A DNA stretch of 64,000 nucleotides from Cryptomeria japonica. Lineage: Eukaryota; Streptophyta; Pinopsida; Cupressales; Cupressaceae. Shown in pieces: positions 36,185-49,786 of the stretch. Below the pieces are notes generated by a model that was not told where the DNA came from, ran no database searches, and worked only from the letters and a program-made list of their open reading frames with translations. Position 1 is the stretch's first letter; every line of letters begins with the position of its first letter. Position numbers and translations under genes: made by a program. Where the stretch lies: the NCBI RefSeq assembly GCF_030272615.1, contig NC_081407.1, positions 265,187,074 through 265,251,073 on the forward strand, read 5' to 3'.

Positions 36185-38592
36185 AAAAAGAAGATAAAAC
36201 AAGATAAGAAACATGTAGTCAAATTTAGTACCCTGATTATTTGTTTAGCACTGTATTTCTTGAATGAAATCCCTGGAATCGGTAAGGTCCAATGGGCTTA
36301 TGATAAACCGGTTGTAGTTCAAATCAAGGAAGGTTTGTAGGGTTTGGGTGATACTATAGCACAAAAATATTCTTTGTGGGGGATATTTAAAATCATTTCA
36401 AGCAATGATGCAAAGCAGAGAAAGGATTCCGAAAGATAATGTTGACAAGTATGAGAAAACCATCTGCTTTATGGTGGATAAAGATCAATGTCATATAGAG
36501 GTAGTTGATCCTAGGACTGTTTGGATCATGCCCATGGGGTATGAAGTGGATGCAACTACACTTGATGCATATGCTCAACACCTATTGAGTCAACCAGTAG
36601 ATGAGAAAGAAGAAAGGTCCGAAACATACAAAGAGAAGGATCTTGACTTGCACAAGAAATTTACTGAACCGACAAGTGAGAGAAAAGTAAGAAAGGAAGT
36701 TGCGGAGCTTACATAGAAAATAGGACTATCAAAGGAGGTTGTGCAAAGGGCTAGAGAGCAAAAAAAACTAAAGAAGGAAGACATGGAGAAGCCCAAAACT
36801 AAACCAATCTCCACTCCTCCCAACTAGACCAAGCCAAGATAGAGTAAGTCTGCACCCACCTCTAGAATGAAGAAGCCTGTTCCTCCACCCAAGTCACAAA
36901 CAACATCAACCGGTGGAGCAGAGAAGAGAAAGAAAGAGAAACCAACAAGAAAACATGTAGCTACAAAGGAAGAAACCGAATCTGATGAAGAGGTCAGAGA
37001 GGTAAAGAAGACAACTACTTATGCTAGAGTGGTGAAGAAGCCTCTATCCAGTGAAGCCCAGCTGACCAAGAAGCCTAGAACAAAAGTTGAGTCATCTGGA
37101 AAATCCAGAGCAAGCACGAAATAGAAGTCAGAAATAGATGAAAATCCGAAGTCTGACAAAATTGAAGGTACATATGAAGTTGTGCCCCCAATGACCCTGA
37201 AACAAATAATTGATGAAGTACTTAAGGATGGGAATTTGAAGAATGTGCCTATATATTATGAAAATTTTGGTGATAAAGATCAGAGGGTTGTAGAAGAATT
37301 AGTTGTTCAGTACATGGATACTTATAGCACAACATTAATATAACTATCATCCATGATTCCCAAAAGCCTGTATGACATTTTGGATGCAAGAAGGCATACA
37401 ACAAGTCTAGAGGATAAAAGGACAAAGGAATATATATTAGTAAATCTATCCTCTATCATTTCTAAAGATGAAGTTATTAGATTACTAAAGCTTGCAAAGG
37501 AAAGATTTTGAAGTAAGAGAGTTAATAAGCTTATGCTTGGAAAAATATATGAAGTTACTAAGGAGACAAAGACAATTTTGAGACAATTTTTGATAGATCA
37601 CAAAATTGATGTAAACCCGACATGTGATTACACTCATCCGGAAGAGCAATCACATGACACATCTATTCCAAAAGTGCATGAAAGTATCCCTGACAAGAAA
37701 AAAGATCAATCATTTGAGAAGGCCATTTTAGAAGGGTAGTCAAATGATTAGACCACAGTTGGAGTTGATAATCCTGACAATGCTAATGTTGATATCTCTA
37801 GTGATGTTGAATTGGATCCTTTGGTGATTGAAGTTGTTTCAAGAAAGACAACTGAGGAGATAGGTGATGATGAAAAGGGAGAATATGATGCAGAGAAAGG
37901 TGGTAAAGATGAGAGTGCAGAAGTTGTTGGAAATGAGAAAGGAGAGGACAAGGAAGATCAAGCTTCGATGACAGTGGCAAGAGACACTATAACTGACAAA
38001 GGTAAATAGACTGCAATTGATTCAAATAATTTTGGTCAAGGGCCTATTGACCTGAGCTCTTTATCTTCGATCCAAGAACTAAAGTTAGCAACTCTCGCTC
38101 AAGCAAAAGATAGTGATGACTTACTTAAGTCCCATTCAACAAACAAAGAGTTGAACATTGGTAGGAGATGTCTTGGAGAAAATTTTGCCATCTTTCAAAC
38201 TAGACACATTTTATCCCTCCGGTATGCTTAAGAGTATGATGAATGTTGTTGATTCTCATTTTTAATCCTTGGAGAAGGCAATAGATACTAGAATTTTAAA
38301 TCAGTTTAATGCTATGAGATTGAAAACATTTTTGAATATGATTGAGGATGATAGAGTCAGTTTAGTAACTGCCATGAAAAGTATTCATGATGTACTTGAT
38401 GAAGGTGGTAGTATATACAAGTCATGTCTAATTTTGCCAAAGTTCACTATAGACATTGACAAGAAAATAAGGGAATGTGATGGCCAACTAGCCAACATAT
38501 CTCTGTCATACACACCCCAATCAGTCCCAACCAACAATTTTGAACCACAAGTTTTGAGTGTATTGAATAAGATTAAGAGTCTAAACCAGGAG

Positions 38593-40978
38593 TGTAGAAC
38601 ACAAGATGCCACTGAGAGGGGGGGGTGAATTAGTGGTTTCCAAACTTAATCCTTTTAAACCTGACTATGTGTGTACCAGTTAGCAGATTTGACATAAGGT
38701 GGATGTACCAGTGAGATAGGGAGAACACTCAAATGCAAGCACACACAAAAGGAACATCACATAACACCGGATATATGATGAAAACCCAACATGGGAAAAA
38801 CCTCAGTGAGAAATGTAGTTGGATTATACTGCTGCAATCCAACCTCATAATAAACATTGATTACAAAGTCTAGGGCACCAACCCAAGGAGCACCAACCCC
38901 TGATTTAGGGCACCAACCAAAGGAGCACAAACCCCTGTACCGAGCTCCAACTCAATGATTACAAACAATACAATAGTTGCATCTTAGTTACAAATGAATT
39001 ATGTAACCTCTGCAAAACAAACTCTTTACAGGTTTATCTCTTCTCTTTTATCTATCAGTTCTCTTCTCACACTGTTCCTTCTCTTCTTCACTCTATGTTG
39101 TAACCTTATCGGTTCAGCATCTACCTCTTCTCTATCGGTTTGCTCTTGTCACTACCGGTACTCTTCTGAATCTCTCTAAATCTTCTACTACTCATACTCT
39201 ACCATGTTTGACCTCTTCTCACTCTCTCTCTTCTCTCCTTCACTCATTGTTGCCTTCTTTCTGGTTCTAACACTACTGGTTCACACCACTATCAAACTCA
39301 GTGATAGTCTACTAGTTTCCTTAACCTTGCCGGCTAAACTCTTCTTACCGGTTCTATCAAGCACTCAATCACCTTTGTGATTGTCGATGGGCTCTTTGAC
39401 TGACTAACTCTCTGGTTTCACTTCCTTCACCAGCGTCACTCTCTAATGCAATGACACTAGATCTGGTCTTTGATCTGCATATTTATATGTGAGCATTCCC
39501 GCCAAAATGTAACTTCAAACTTTGGTGTGCTAGGGTTCCTTCATCAACCACGAGGTATATCAAATTAGATCGGATCTCTTCTCTGAGATAGTCAGCCTAC
39601 AACCGATCACCCATCACCACCAATCTCACTACTTCCAAAACACGTTCGCTATATTTAGCAAACACAACAAAATGACCATCGACCTGCATCTGCCAGACAT
39701 ATTTAATGATCTCTTGGTTTCCAGTCCAAATCTGATCTGCACTAGAACATCCAACATTGATTAGAGCATGCCATGGATCACCGTTGTTCGTCCTGCCTTG
39801 AGCCACAAACTTCTGCTCTCAACCCATGATTTACGCTATCAACATTAATATCGACCAATCACCAACTACCTCACTGACAACTTCGATGATGCACTATCAT
39901 TCGCCACTTGGAGACCACATGACAACTCAGTCAATATCAACTCATCTTAGTCACCTGTGTCGGTTTAGACTCTATCACCGATCACATCATCCACTACCGA
40001 TAGTTACCTACTGGTTCTCTAACCCTGTCAGTTATACCCTAACTAGTTAACCTTCATGTCTACACATTACTGTTCTGTTGGTTGGATCACATTTTCTCGG
40101 TCACTAAACTTAGACACAAATCCATTTGATAGGAGCACATCACTTTGTCTCTTTGCTTTCTTACCAGTTGCAAGATAATCTCAGACATCAATCATCAATA
40201 GGCATCTCTGTTGATATCAGCAACCCAAAGTGAAACCATGTCTACAAATGCTAGACCTTTCCTTCATCATCATTTGGTCGTTTCTCCTCTTAACTAGTTT
40301 GACAAGGTAGTAACCTCATCACTTCATGCTCTTCCTTTTTCTATCCCGGTAGTACATCATAGTTACTCTTGCTGATCCAGTGCACATCTTTGGTTTCACA
40401 CACCCGAGGCATCCTTGTGTTTTGATGGTTCATTCGGTGTGAGCCTTCAAACACCTTCCTTTGACTTCTTAACTAACCTATCTCAGAGTGTTATAATGCA
40501 TTCCATGCATGTTAGGGGATCATAAACTCCACTTACTGGTGGGAGTGGATCCTTGTCATCTATTAGCGAATATATTGTTTTCTTTGCTTCCGGTATAGTA
40601 TTGATATGACCTTCTTGGTTGAGAAGATACATCTTCTACACATAACCCGATAGACTTCCATATGTCTTCCTTGCTATCTAAGGTAGCACACTTTTTGTCA
40701 TTCTTCTCTTCATCCTGTGGCAACAACTACATCTGGTGGGAGTCCTACAGTAAGACATCCAACAACATACTGGTTGTCTAGACTTTCTCCATTAGCTCAA
40801 CCTTGCTCGGTCACTGGTCACATGCTTTTCAGTTGGCAACAACACACTACCAACATATCACTTACCGATTGACATATCATATCGATCTCCAATACTCACT
40901 CACCAGTTAACATCCCATACTAGTTGACATTAATGACAACATAATCCGATTGACAACGATGACAACACAATGCCAACA
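38593..40978 (-). repeat. 3' LTR of element E
   Basis: 2386 bp. The reversed conserved end block is at about 38762-38815. A minus-strand TATA-like TATAAATA (TATTTATA on +) lies at 39480-39487. Short CACCAACCC(A/C)AAGGAGCxCxAACCCC words repeat near 38876-38945. Confidence 0.8.
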
Positions 40979-42546
40979 ATCTCCTCCTTTGGCATTGATG
41001 TCAACACATGTAGTATCTGGAATACTACAGGTTTTCTCTCCCCCTTTGACAACAATGAAAAAGGGCACTGACAAAGCAATATATCAGTTTCTTCTCCTCC
41101 TTTGACCATTTCACTTTGCATCCTCTCAATCAACAACACTTGAGATAGAGGGCCCTGACACCAAGTGATACCAATTGTAGAAAAGTGTGTCAGTGAATTT
41201 CACTTACCTGCTGGTCAGACTTCATCTTCTCCCCTTTGACATGCAGGAGGTTATTCTGACTCCAATTTGTTGATACCAAGTGTAGAAGCTGACCTGATAC
41301 CAATTTGATATCACTTCTATATTCTCTGATACCAAATGTATGATCTCCCCCTGTGCAGGTAATTCTCCCTCTTTGCAAGCCACTCTCCCGGTGGTCCAAT
41401 TGTGATTTTTATTAAGTACGAATTGAATAGACATTGAAAGAACTCACAAACAAGGACCGATGATCACATTCGAAAGTCTCAAACATACCGATACATCCAT
41501 GAACACTTGATATCTCAGTATATATTATACCAATCAGAAGATATGGCTGTGAACTCCCCCTGAACCACAAATCTCTGGTCTTCATTGCCTATCAGGTCCT
41601 AAACTAGTTCTCCAATCTGTACCTTAGATCGGTTGAGTTAAATGAATAAGTGATATATTGATGATCAACCAACTCCATGACATACATCATAACTTATGAC
41701 ATGATCTTACTTGACCATAATGCCAAACCACATCACCATCATGTCAACTACCAAACCAGTCAAATCAAAATGATGCATGCACATAAGGTTAGCTACCGAA
41801 CCAACACAATGTCATTCAGGTCTTCTCCAGTATCACCTGAGACATAATTACCTCAATCCACACCACACGAGTTATTGCAATGATCTCAGATCACATTGAC
41901 TCACATAACCTGCAATACCGGTTAGCATCCATACCAGTTGCATACTGTACATACTAGATCAACATCTCCACCATAGTACCTTCCTCTAACCTTTGTCTTC
42001 TTGTATCAAATGCCTTTGATCCCAATGGCAATTTGAACCATTCACTGACACATGTGGCAGTAATCCATCTCTCATATGTAAATGTGTAGCCAAGGCATCA
42101 ACCACACACACTGCCATCTCATATTTTCCCTTATACTGGTGGCAACTTGTTCTTTCAGTTGTCCTTTTCAACTATGGGGGTGAATTATATGATCAATATA
42201 TAACTCACCCTGAGTCATGCATCTCCTTTACACCTTAGGAGATATCACCTGTTCATTGAATTCATAGTGTTGGTCCTTGGTTCTTCTCTCTTGCTTCTTC
42301 CTCCATACCTGCTTGGTCTCACTCCTCTTCCCATTTGCAGTGTTTGGAGAAGGTCTTACCTTCTTTTGGTGATTGGTCCTTTCTCTACCAGATTCTACAG
42401 CATGACCGAAAGCAAACTATGTTCATACCAAACACATGATTGGAGGACCTTCTATCAAACCAATTTGATCTTCTTCCTCTAATCATGTTGTTGTAGCCAA
42501 CTACCGGAACTGGTGGATTTATTGATCCTATAGGGGCACTTCTCCT
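40979..42546 (-). other. Element E 3' non-coding part
   Basis: The purine tract GCCAAAGGAGGAGAT (40993-40979, minus) lies next to the 3' LTR. A second (AAAGGGGGAGAG) is near 41036-41047. Downstream of gag there is no frame with a recognisable domain. Protease, integrase and RT are absent, not merely eroded, since only about 1.5 kb separates gag from the LTR. Confidence 0.6.
41167..41340 (-). repeat. Four primer-site-like GATACCAA motifs
   Basis: GATACCAATTGTAG (41167), GATACCAAGTGTAG (41272), GATACCAATTTGAT (41296) and GATACCAAATGTA (41328). The first copies exactly the junction of E's own LTR end and primer site (GATACCAATTGTAG at 51305-51318). They lie near the 3' LTR, far from where priming occurs. 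Confidence 0.65.
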
Positions 42547-43971
42547 TTAGTTCCATGCAGGTTTTTGTCTCTCATACAATCTATTATCTCTTCCATGCTG
42601 ACCATAGTTGCTATACCTTGCAATTTTGTTGGAAGAGAAGGTGGAAAGGCTGCTGTATGTCTGCACTTTCTTGTTCCTGCATTCATGACTTCTATGGCCA
42701 AAGCCATTACATATTTGACAGATAACATTGTTATTTCTAGGAAATTTTTTTTGTCTATTCCTAGACCTCTTTTTACATTCATCTACTCTATGGCCATAAT
42801 ATTTGCAAGAGAAACAGTAACCAGAGAAAGGGGGCTTGTAACTTACAAATTTGTTTTTCCAAACATGAGATGATCTTACCTGTTTGGATTCTCCATTTCT
42901 ACTTCTCTGGGGATTGTTCTTGAACTGTTTGGTCACTACAATCCTTTCATCTAATCCCTTCTTTTCCCACACTTGCTTTGTCTTGTGGGAAACAACATTT
43001 CTTTGTCTTCTACCGATTGGAGGTATTCTAGGTTGTCCTCTCAAATTCTTACTTCTGGTGAAGCTATCTTCTCTCAACTTTCCTTTTCCTTTTGGATCAG
43101 CATTGTTCCTCCTTGCAGCACCGGTCTTCATCCTTATGTCTTCACCGGTTGTAGTTAGGTTGACCTTCTTCCTAGGAGCATTTATGACTATGAAGGTCTG
43201 AGTTTTGTCATTTCCACTTTTGGAGACAAACTGAATGTCTTTGTTGAAGACATCCTTGCTTGTGGAGCATTTGCCAACATCACATCCTAATCCTCTGGTA
43301 TCCTTGGAGTGTTTTTGTTTACTCAACATTTTATCCAAGGCCTTAGTACTGCCATCATACCGAATCCTCACCTTGAGCTCATCTTGACATTTCTCAAGGT
43401 CTTTCTGGAGATTCTCCATTTCTCCTTCTAACTTCGGACATTCTTTGCCCTTGGCCTCTAGCTCAAACTCTAGATCTTTGCATCTGCACCTCTTGGTGTC
43501 TTCTAGTTGATTTTTCAACTCTGAGATACATTCCTCAGATTCTTCAAGATATTCGATCAACCGGTTTTGTTCCACAATAGAAACATTCTTGAACATCTTA
43601 TATTCTTTTCTTACTCTGCTAAGTTCCTCGAGTGCACTCACTAGTTCTTCTTCAAGATCTACCTTAGGTTCATCTTCTTCATCACCTTCTCCATCACTGC
43701 CAAACACATCTTATCGGTAGGATTGATCTGCATGATCACTTTCAGATGTGTGCAACTCACTTTCTGTCTCTTGAGCCATGAAGAGGTGGGTTTCTTCTTC
43801 ATCATTGTTGCTGTTGCTAACTGATCTATCTTCATCTGCAGACACATGTGTTCCATTTCTTTTCTTTCTCTCACAAATTGGTTCTATAGTGGTAGGCTCA
43901 TTTCAATAGAGCTTCTTCAGTTTATCCCACAAAATCTTTGTTGATCTACATCTGTCCACTTGTGAAGAAAC

Positions 43972-45192
43972 TATTGGTCATTTGGTGGAATTGATTATGT
44001 GTTGCATTGATTTTTTGTCATTGATGCCAACACTAGTTGTTTAGATGCTTTAACGACACCCTTTTGGTCCCGGTAGGTTGAGTGGTTTCTATTTGATTTG
44101 GATCCGGCATGATATGGTAGGCTCCAGTATGATTTGGTGATGGAATTGGCTTGTTCATGATACTCATGCTCATATTCGGTCAGTTGGTTTTGGTCTGGTG
44201 ATCAGATGCTATCCTGGTTGCTTAGAAGCTTGGTTTCTGGTTCCAACGAGGGTTTCACCGACAGAAATTTTGATGAAGATCTTTGATGAATTGCATAAGT
44301 GGTGTTGGTGTAGCTTCTGGTGGAGTTTCAGGATGCTGATGGTGATCATGTTTGAGATTTGGCGGATAGAGATCATTTCTCTAGCGTGTGGACCTATACT
44401 GGGTCCCGATTGATCTAGGTTATGGACCAACTTTAATGTAACATATGGATTGGACCTCTCGATGTGTTTCCGAGATGTCTTATGTGTTGGATATTATTTG
44501 TTTGGTCTAAGGCTGACATGGTTTGTAATTATGTAATTGGTTTATTATTTGGTGGCCGACCTAATTTTTTATGGTCGAGGGTTTGTATATATAGATGTAA
44601 GATCTCATTGTAGATCATCATGGTTATGTTAGAGGTCATGGTCAAGGAATGTAATGTGCAAATAATGTAATTTCATTCAGGAAGAGGATTTGGTCGATCA
44701 TTGGAGATCGAATTGGGTTTATGTAAGAGGATTTAGTTCTCTGGTATTGAGCTTAACCGAAACCGTACTTAGGCATAGGAGATTCTATCTTTTGTAGTTC
44801 AACACTTCTCCGGATTGTAGTATGGATTTCTATGTAGTCAGTGAGACTCCTTTTGTGATAAGCAATACACTCTAGGTTGTTGGACTTCCTGCAAGTGCAG
44901 GCTCTTCAATTGTAATTCACATACTTACTGCAGAAGTATTATCTGACTGTGGGTAGGCTTCCCACCATGGTTTTTCCCTTTACCGAGTTTTCCACGTATA
45001 AATCTTGGTGTCATGTGGATGGTATTTATTCTATGATTATTTTTTATGCTTAATTGGTTTAACTGTTATTTTGGCATTAATGTTTTGGGTTTTGGTATTA
45101 AAGTTTTAATTTCTAATGGTTCCAGTAATCTGTGACAACTAATTCACCCCCCCACCTCTTAGTTGTCTTCCGATTATTTGAACTATCTAACA
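43972..45192 (+). repeat. 5' LTR of element B
   Basis: 1221 bp, TATTGGTCAT to CTAACA; the first G of TG has become A. TATATATAG lies at 44586-44594. The conserved block CATGGTTTTTCCCTTTACCG..TTTTCCACGTATAAATC lies at about 44966-45005. TTCACCCCCCCACCTC is near 45143. Confidence 0.85.
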
Positions 45193-45194
45193 AT

Positions 45195-45207
45195 TGGTAT
45201 CAAAGCT
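45195..45207 (+). other. Primer binding site of element B
   Basis: TGGTATCAAAGCT, two bases after the LTR. It has one change from the initiator tRNA-Met complement TGGTATCAGAGC. Confidence 0.75.
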
Positions 45208-45250
45208 TTGGTCCTATCTGCAAAAAGCTTAACCTTTTGAGGAAGATCCT

Positions 45251-46147
45251 ATGGAGACTAACAGTTCAAGTTCATCCAATTCTTCTAGAGCTATCTTTCA
45301 AAGAGATATTCCTAGGCTTGATGGAACAAATTACATAGTATGTAAGATTCAGATGGAGACTCATCTGAGATGTCTTGGTAAGGAGATTTGGGAGATCACA
45401 CAAAATGGTGTCACACCTTATAATCTAGGATCTAGCAATCCTCCTTCGGCAAACCTGGATAAGGAGCTTGAGAATGATTGTAGAGAAAGAGAAGCCCTCT
45501 TGTGTGCACTTTCTGATCAACAAATAATGGGATTAACTGACAAATCATCTAGAAAGGCTATATGGGATGAGTTGGAGACTCTTAATGAAGGTGACCCTAT
45601 AGTGAAGATTGCTAAACTTGATGGTTATCAGGTGAGATATGAAAACCTAGAGATGGAAGAATATGAAAGGATTGCTGCATTCATGGAAAGGGTAAATGAG
45701 ATTGTTATGGGAATTCAATGTTGTGGTGGAACTCTGAGCGAAAATGAAATTGTTTCTAAAGTTCTTAGAGCCCTACTAATGGACTACAAAATGAAGGCTA
45801 CTTCTATTAATGAGTTGAGAACAATGACTAATGCATCTCTCAACAAAGATACTTTGGTTGGGAAACTATCTTCTTTCGAGCTTGAAGAATTTGGACCTTT
45901 TGGAGCTGTGAAGATTGAACCTGCTTTTCATGCATCTACATCTGCAACCAGTAAACAAGATTGGAAAGCTTCGTATGCAAATGAATTGGAAGATATGAAG
46001 AGAGAAGATGATGAGTTTGAGCAACTTGAAGCACTATTTGCTAGAAGAGTACCTAAAGGACCGATAGGAAGTAAGTATGAAGGAAAAGCAACTTTAAAAT
46101 GTTTTACATGTAATAAGATTGGTCATTTTGCATCTAGATGTCCTTAA
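45251..46147 (+). pseudogene. Element B Gag
   Basis: ATG at 45251, 58 bases after the LTR. Residues 17-40 (RDIPRLDGTNYIVCKIQME) are the DUF4219 lead. The UBN2 capsid region follows (SSRKAIWDELETLNEG at about residue 95), and a single CCHC knuckle, CFTCNKIGHFASRC, sits at the end (about 46110). It is open for 298 codons to a TAA at 46145. The same frame continues into protease, so this stop probably truncates an original Gag-Pol polyprotein. Confidence 0.85.
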
Positions 46148-47638
46148 AGGAATTCAAGATTTGAGGAAAAAGTTAGAAGATCATTTAAGCCTAAACCTGG
46201 ATACCAGAACAAGTATAAGTACAGGAAAAATAAAGATAAATCATGCTACATAGTGGATGAGGAAGGCATTACTGATTCTGATGATGAACCGACATAAGAC
46301 TCTACTAGTGGTTCCAACAATGGGAAGGAATTGGTGTTCCTGGCTATCAAGGAAGATGATCTAGCACTAGAAGAGAATGTACCTGAAGAGAAGGCACTTG
46401 CTGATAAAATTGAAGAAAAGGATGAATGGGTAATTGATAGTTGTTGTTCACATCATATGACTAGAGATAAAGGGAAGTTTCTATCTTTACAAGAATTTGA
46501 TGGCATTCTAGTTATATTTGGAGATGACAAAGCATGTATGATCAAAGGAAAAGGAACTATATCATTGGATGGTAAGAACAATACTGACAATGTTTATTAT
46601 GTTGAAGGTTTAAGGCATAATCTTTTGAGTGTAGGATAATTGGTAGATAAGGGATTTCAATTATAGTTCAAGGATAGAAAATGCAAAATCATTAACAGAT
46701 CTGGTTTGGAGATTGCAACCGGTACACAAACAAAAGGTAACATATTTCATTTGAACTCTAGTGAGAAGACATGTTTGATTACACAAATTGATGAGAGTTG
46801 GCTATGGCATAAAAGGTTGTGTCATGTGAATTTTGATTGCATTGTAAATATCAGTTCAACTAAGGCAGTTAGGGATATACCTAAGATTATGAAGCCCTAT
46901 AATCCGGTATGTAAAGAATGCCAAATGGGTAAACATGTCAGAACCTCTTTTAGGAGTATACAAGATAAATCAAATGATGTTCTTGATCTTATTCATACTG
47001 ACTTGTGTGGCCTTGCTAGAGTTAAAAGTTTTCAAGGTGATAGATATTTCATGCTAATCATTGATGATTATTCTAGAATGATGTGGGTTACTTTTCTAAA
47101 AGAAAAATCTGAAGCATTTGAAAAGCTTAAAATCTGTAGGGCTAAAGTGGAAACTGAGACAAGTTTGAAGATTAAATGTTTGAGATTAGATCATGGTGGA
47201 GAATTCACTTCCGATGAGTTTAATAACCTCTGTGAGAAGCATGGTATAAGAAGACAATTTTCTGCTCCCCGAACACCTCGGCAGAATGGAGTTGTAGAAA
47301 GGAAGAACAAAACTATCTTGGATGCTACTAGAACAATGATGATGGAAGCTAGTCTACCTCATATCTACTGCAGAGAAGAAGTGAGCACAATGGTTTATAC
47401 ATTCAACATAGTACATATCAAAGGAGAAACCAGTAAGACACCTTATGAATTATGGTTTGGCAATACACCTACAATTAAGTATTTTAGAAATTTTGGTAGT
47501 AAATGTTATATCAGGAGAGATGATACCATTGGAAAATTTGATCCTAGATGTGATGAAGGCATATTTATTGGTTATTCTAATGAAAGCACGGCATATAGAT
47601 GTTATAACAAGAGATTGCAGAGAATTGTGGAGTGCTAA
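46148..47638 (+). pseudogene. Element B protease and integrase
   Basis: Same frame as Gag, broken by stops near 46295, 46637 and 46664. The protease motif reads WVIDSCCSHHMT; the usual DSG triad is DSC, so catalysis is doubtful. The pre-integrase zinc region follows (LWHKRLCHVNF, then CKECQMGKHVRTSF). The integrase core keeps all three acidic positions: HTDLCGL (about 47000), LDHGGEFTSDEF (about 47200) and NGVVERKN (about 47290). It ends with GYSNESTAYRCYN and a stop at 47636. A frameshift near 47600 sends the following linker (to about 47898) into another frame. Confidence 0.85.
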
Positions 47639-47898
47639 TGTCAAAGTACATGAGCTGAACATAAGTCAAATCAGAGTTTATGAGAAGGAACTGACAGTGG
47701 AAATGATTATATCTGAACTGGTAGCACCTTTATTGGAACATAATGTTGAACTAGTTACTCTGGAAGTATCAGATAATTCTATAGTAACTGAAGAACAGGT
47801 AAGAGGAACAGAGAGTCAGAGGACTCCTAGGTATGTGATGACAAGAAGAAGACTAGAAACTAATGAGGTATGTTTAATTTCACAAGTTGAACCATATC

Positions 47899-48857
47899 AG
47901 TAATTGAGGCATGTAAAGATGAATATTGGTTGAAAGCTATGGAAGAAGAATTAGATCAGATTGAGAAAAACAACACATGGACTTTGGTTCCCCGGCCTAA
48001 AAATAAGAATGTTATTAGAACTAAATGGGTTTTTAGGAATAAATTGAATGAGGATGGTCAAGTTATAAGGAATAAGGCTAAATTGGTTTGTAAAGGATAT
48101 TCTCAGAAGGAAGGAATTGATTACGAAGAGACCTTTGCACCTATAGCTAGGATTGAAGCTGTAAGATTATTTCTTACCTATGCTGCTTATAAAAACTACA
48201 AGGTTTATCAGATGGATGTTAAATGTGCATTTTTGAATGGGGATCTTGATGAGGAAGTTTATATTGAGCAATCTGATGGTTTTTCACTATCAAATGATAC
48301 AAACATGGTTTGCAGGTTAAGGAAAGTTTTATATGGATTGAAACAAGCACCCAGAGCTTGGTATGCAAGGTTGGATAAATAACTTTTGAAACTTGGTTTT
48401 ACAAAGGGTAGTGCTGATAGTAATTTATATTATAAGATCACTGATGATGATATACTGATTATTCAAGTATTTGTTGATGACATTATTTTTAGAGGTGAAG
48501 ATAAATTATGCATAGAATTTCCTAAGAATATGGAGAAAGAATTTGAGATGTCTATGATTGGTGAAATGAAATTTTTCTTAGGTTTACAGATTACTCAGAC
48601 TAACAAAGGTATTTTTATCTGTCAAACTAAGTATGCTAAGGAATTATTGAAGAAATTTGGTATGAGATATTCTAAGCTGGTGAGTACTCCTATAGTTACA
48701 AGTGAGAATTTGACAAGAAAAGATGTTTCTGCATCGGTAAATCCTACAAGATACAAATATATGATTGGAGGTCTGCTTTATTTGACTCAGACTAGGCTTG
48801 ACATTATGAATGTTGTTTGTATTGTTTCAAGATTTCAGAGTGATCCTAGAGAAAATC
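47899..48857 (+). pseudogene. Element B reverse transcriptase
   Basis: Begins in the linker preceding [19 protein letters not shown]. It carries the copia RT blocks [64 protein letters not shown] (48320-48370), the catalytic FVDDI (48470), and LGLQITQTNKGIFICQ. All expected Asp residues are retained. One stop (TAA at 48380) replaces what is normally a Gln. The frame is lost near 48857 at a GAGTGCGGTGAGTGCGGT doublet. Confidence 0.9.
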
Positions 48858-49429
48858 ATGAGTGCGGTGAGTGCGGTGAAAAGGACTTTTAGATACTTAC
48901 AAGGTACATCAGAATATGGTTTGTGGTACCCTAAGGATGATAACTTTACTCTATGTGCATATACAAATGATGATTGGGCTGGAGATGTTGATGACCAAAA
49001 AAGTACTTCCGGTGGAGCTTTCTTTCTTAAAAAGAAGTTGGTTTCATGGATCAGCAAGAAATAGTCATTACTTCTTTATCTACTGTTGAAGCTGAGTATG
49101 TTGCTGCTACTACTAACTGTACACATGTTTTATGGATGAAGCAAATGTTGAAGGATATTAAGGTGGATTGTGATGCACCGGTAGTTATTCACTGTGACAA
49201 CTCTGCTACTATTGATATATCAAAGAATCTAGTATTTCATTCTAAGACAAAGCACATATCTATCAAGTATAACTTTTTGAAGGAAAAGGTGGAAGCAAAT
49301 GAAGTTACACTGGTTTATGTGAACACTAAAGAACAAATTGCTGATATTTTCACTAAACCTTTGCCCAAGGAATCATTTGAGTACCTGAGAGACAGATTGG
49401 GAGTTTATTCCCCTCTGGTAGAGACTTGA
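48858..49429 (+). pseudogene. Element B RNase H
   Basis: KRTFRYLQGTSEYGLWY starts the domain. TNDDWAGDVDDQKSTSGGAF keeps the D-x-D-W-A-G motif, and LVSWISKK follows. A second frameshift near 49060 leads to SLSTVEAEYVAATTNC and, at the end, ADIFTKPLPKESFEYLRDRL. The final stop is at 49427. It degrades the RNA template after copying; broken by the two frameshifts. Confidence 0.9.
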
Positions 49430-49786
49430 TTGGTGTGGTTTGGTATCAGTCTGGTATGCATTATTAGAGATACTATTCATTACGACACTGATGTGCAGAT
49501 GCTACTGCTCAGGGGGAGTAGTCAGCTTTGTGATTCAATGGTTTATGTTTTTGCTTTGACATTTTTGTAAGATTTCTAGCACTGATGTCAAAGGGGGAGT
49601 GATATTGATGTGAAAAAGAAAAAGAAAGTGTAAAAGAAAAGGAAAGGGGGAGAGATATTGATAGGGAGTTTGAGCTATATGTGGGAGATTGTTGGTTGTC
49701 TTCCATTGGGGGAGACTTGTTTGGCATTCCTTGGTACTTAGATGTTTTTCACATCTAATGTTGCCATCAATGCCAAAGGGGGAGAT
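49430..49786 (+). promoter_or_regulatory. Five purine tracts before the 3' LTR of element B
   Basis: AGGGGGAG at 49511, AAAGGGGGAG at 49590, AAAGGGGGAGA at 49643, TTGGGGGAGA at 49706 and AAAGGGGGAGA at 49775-49785. The last abuts the LTR start at 49787 and is the likely plus-strand primer. There is no gene in this interval. Confidence 0.75.

Noticed and set aside
42565-43201. Hydrophobic + strand frames (42565-42873 and 42884-43201)
   Set aside because: Shadows of the element E Gag, whose zinc knuckles and coiled coil lie on the minus strand.
45251-49429. Functional copia element
   Set aside because: At least five stops (46145, 46295, 46637, 46664, 48380), frameshifts near 47600, 47895, 48857 and 49060, and a DSC protease site make it inactive.
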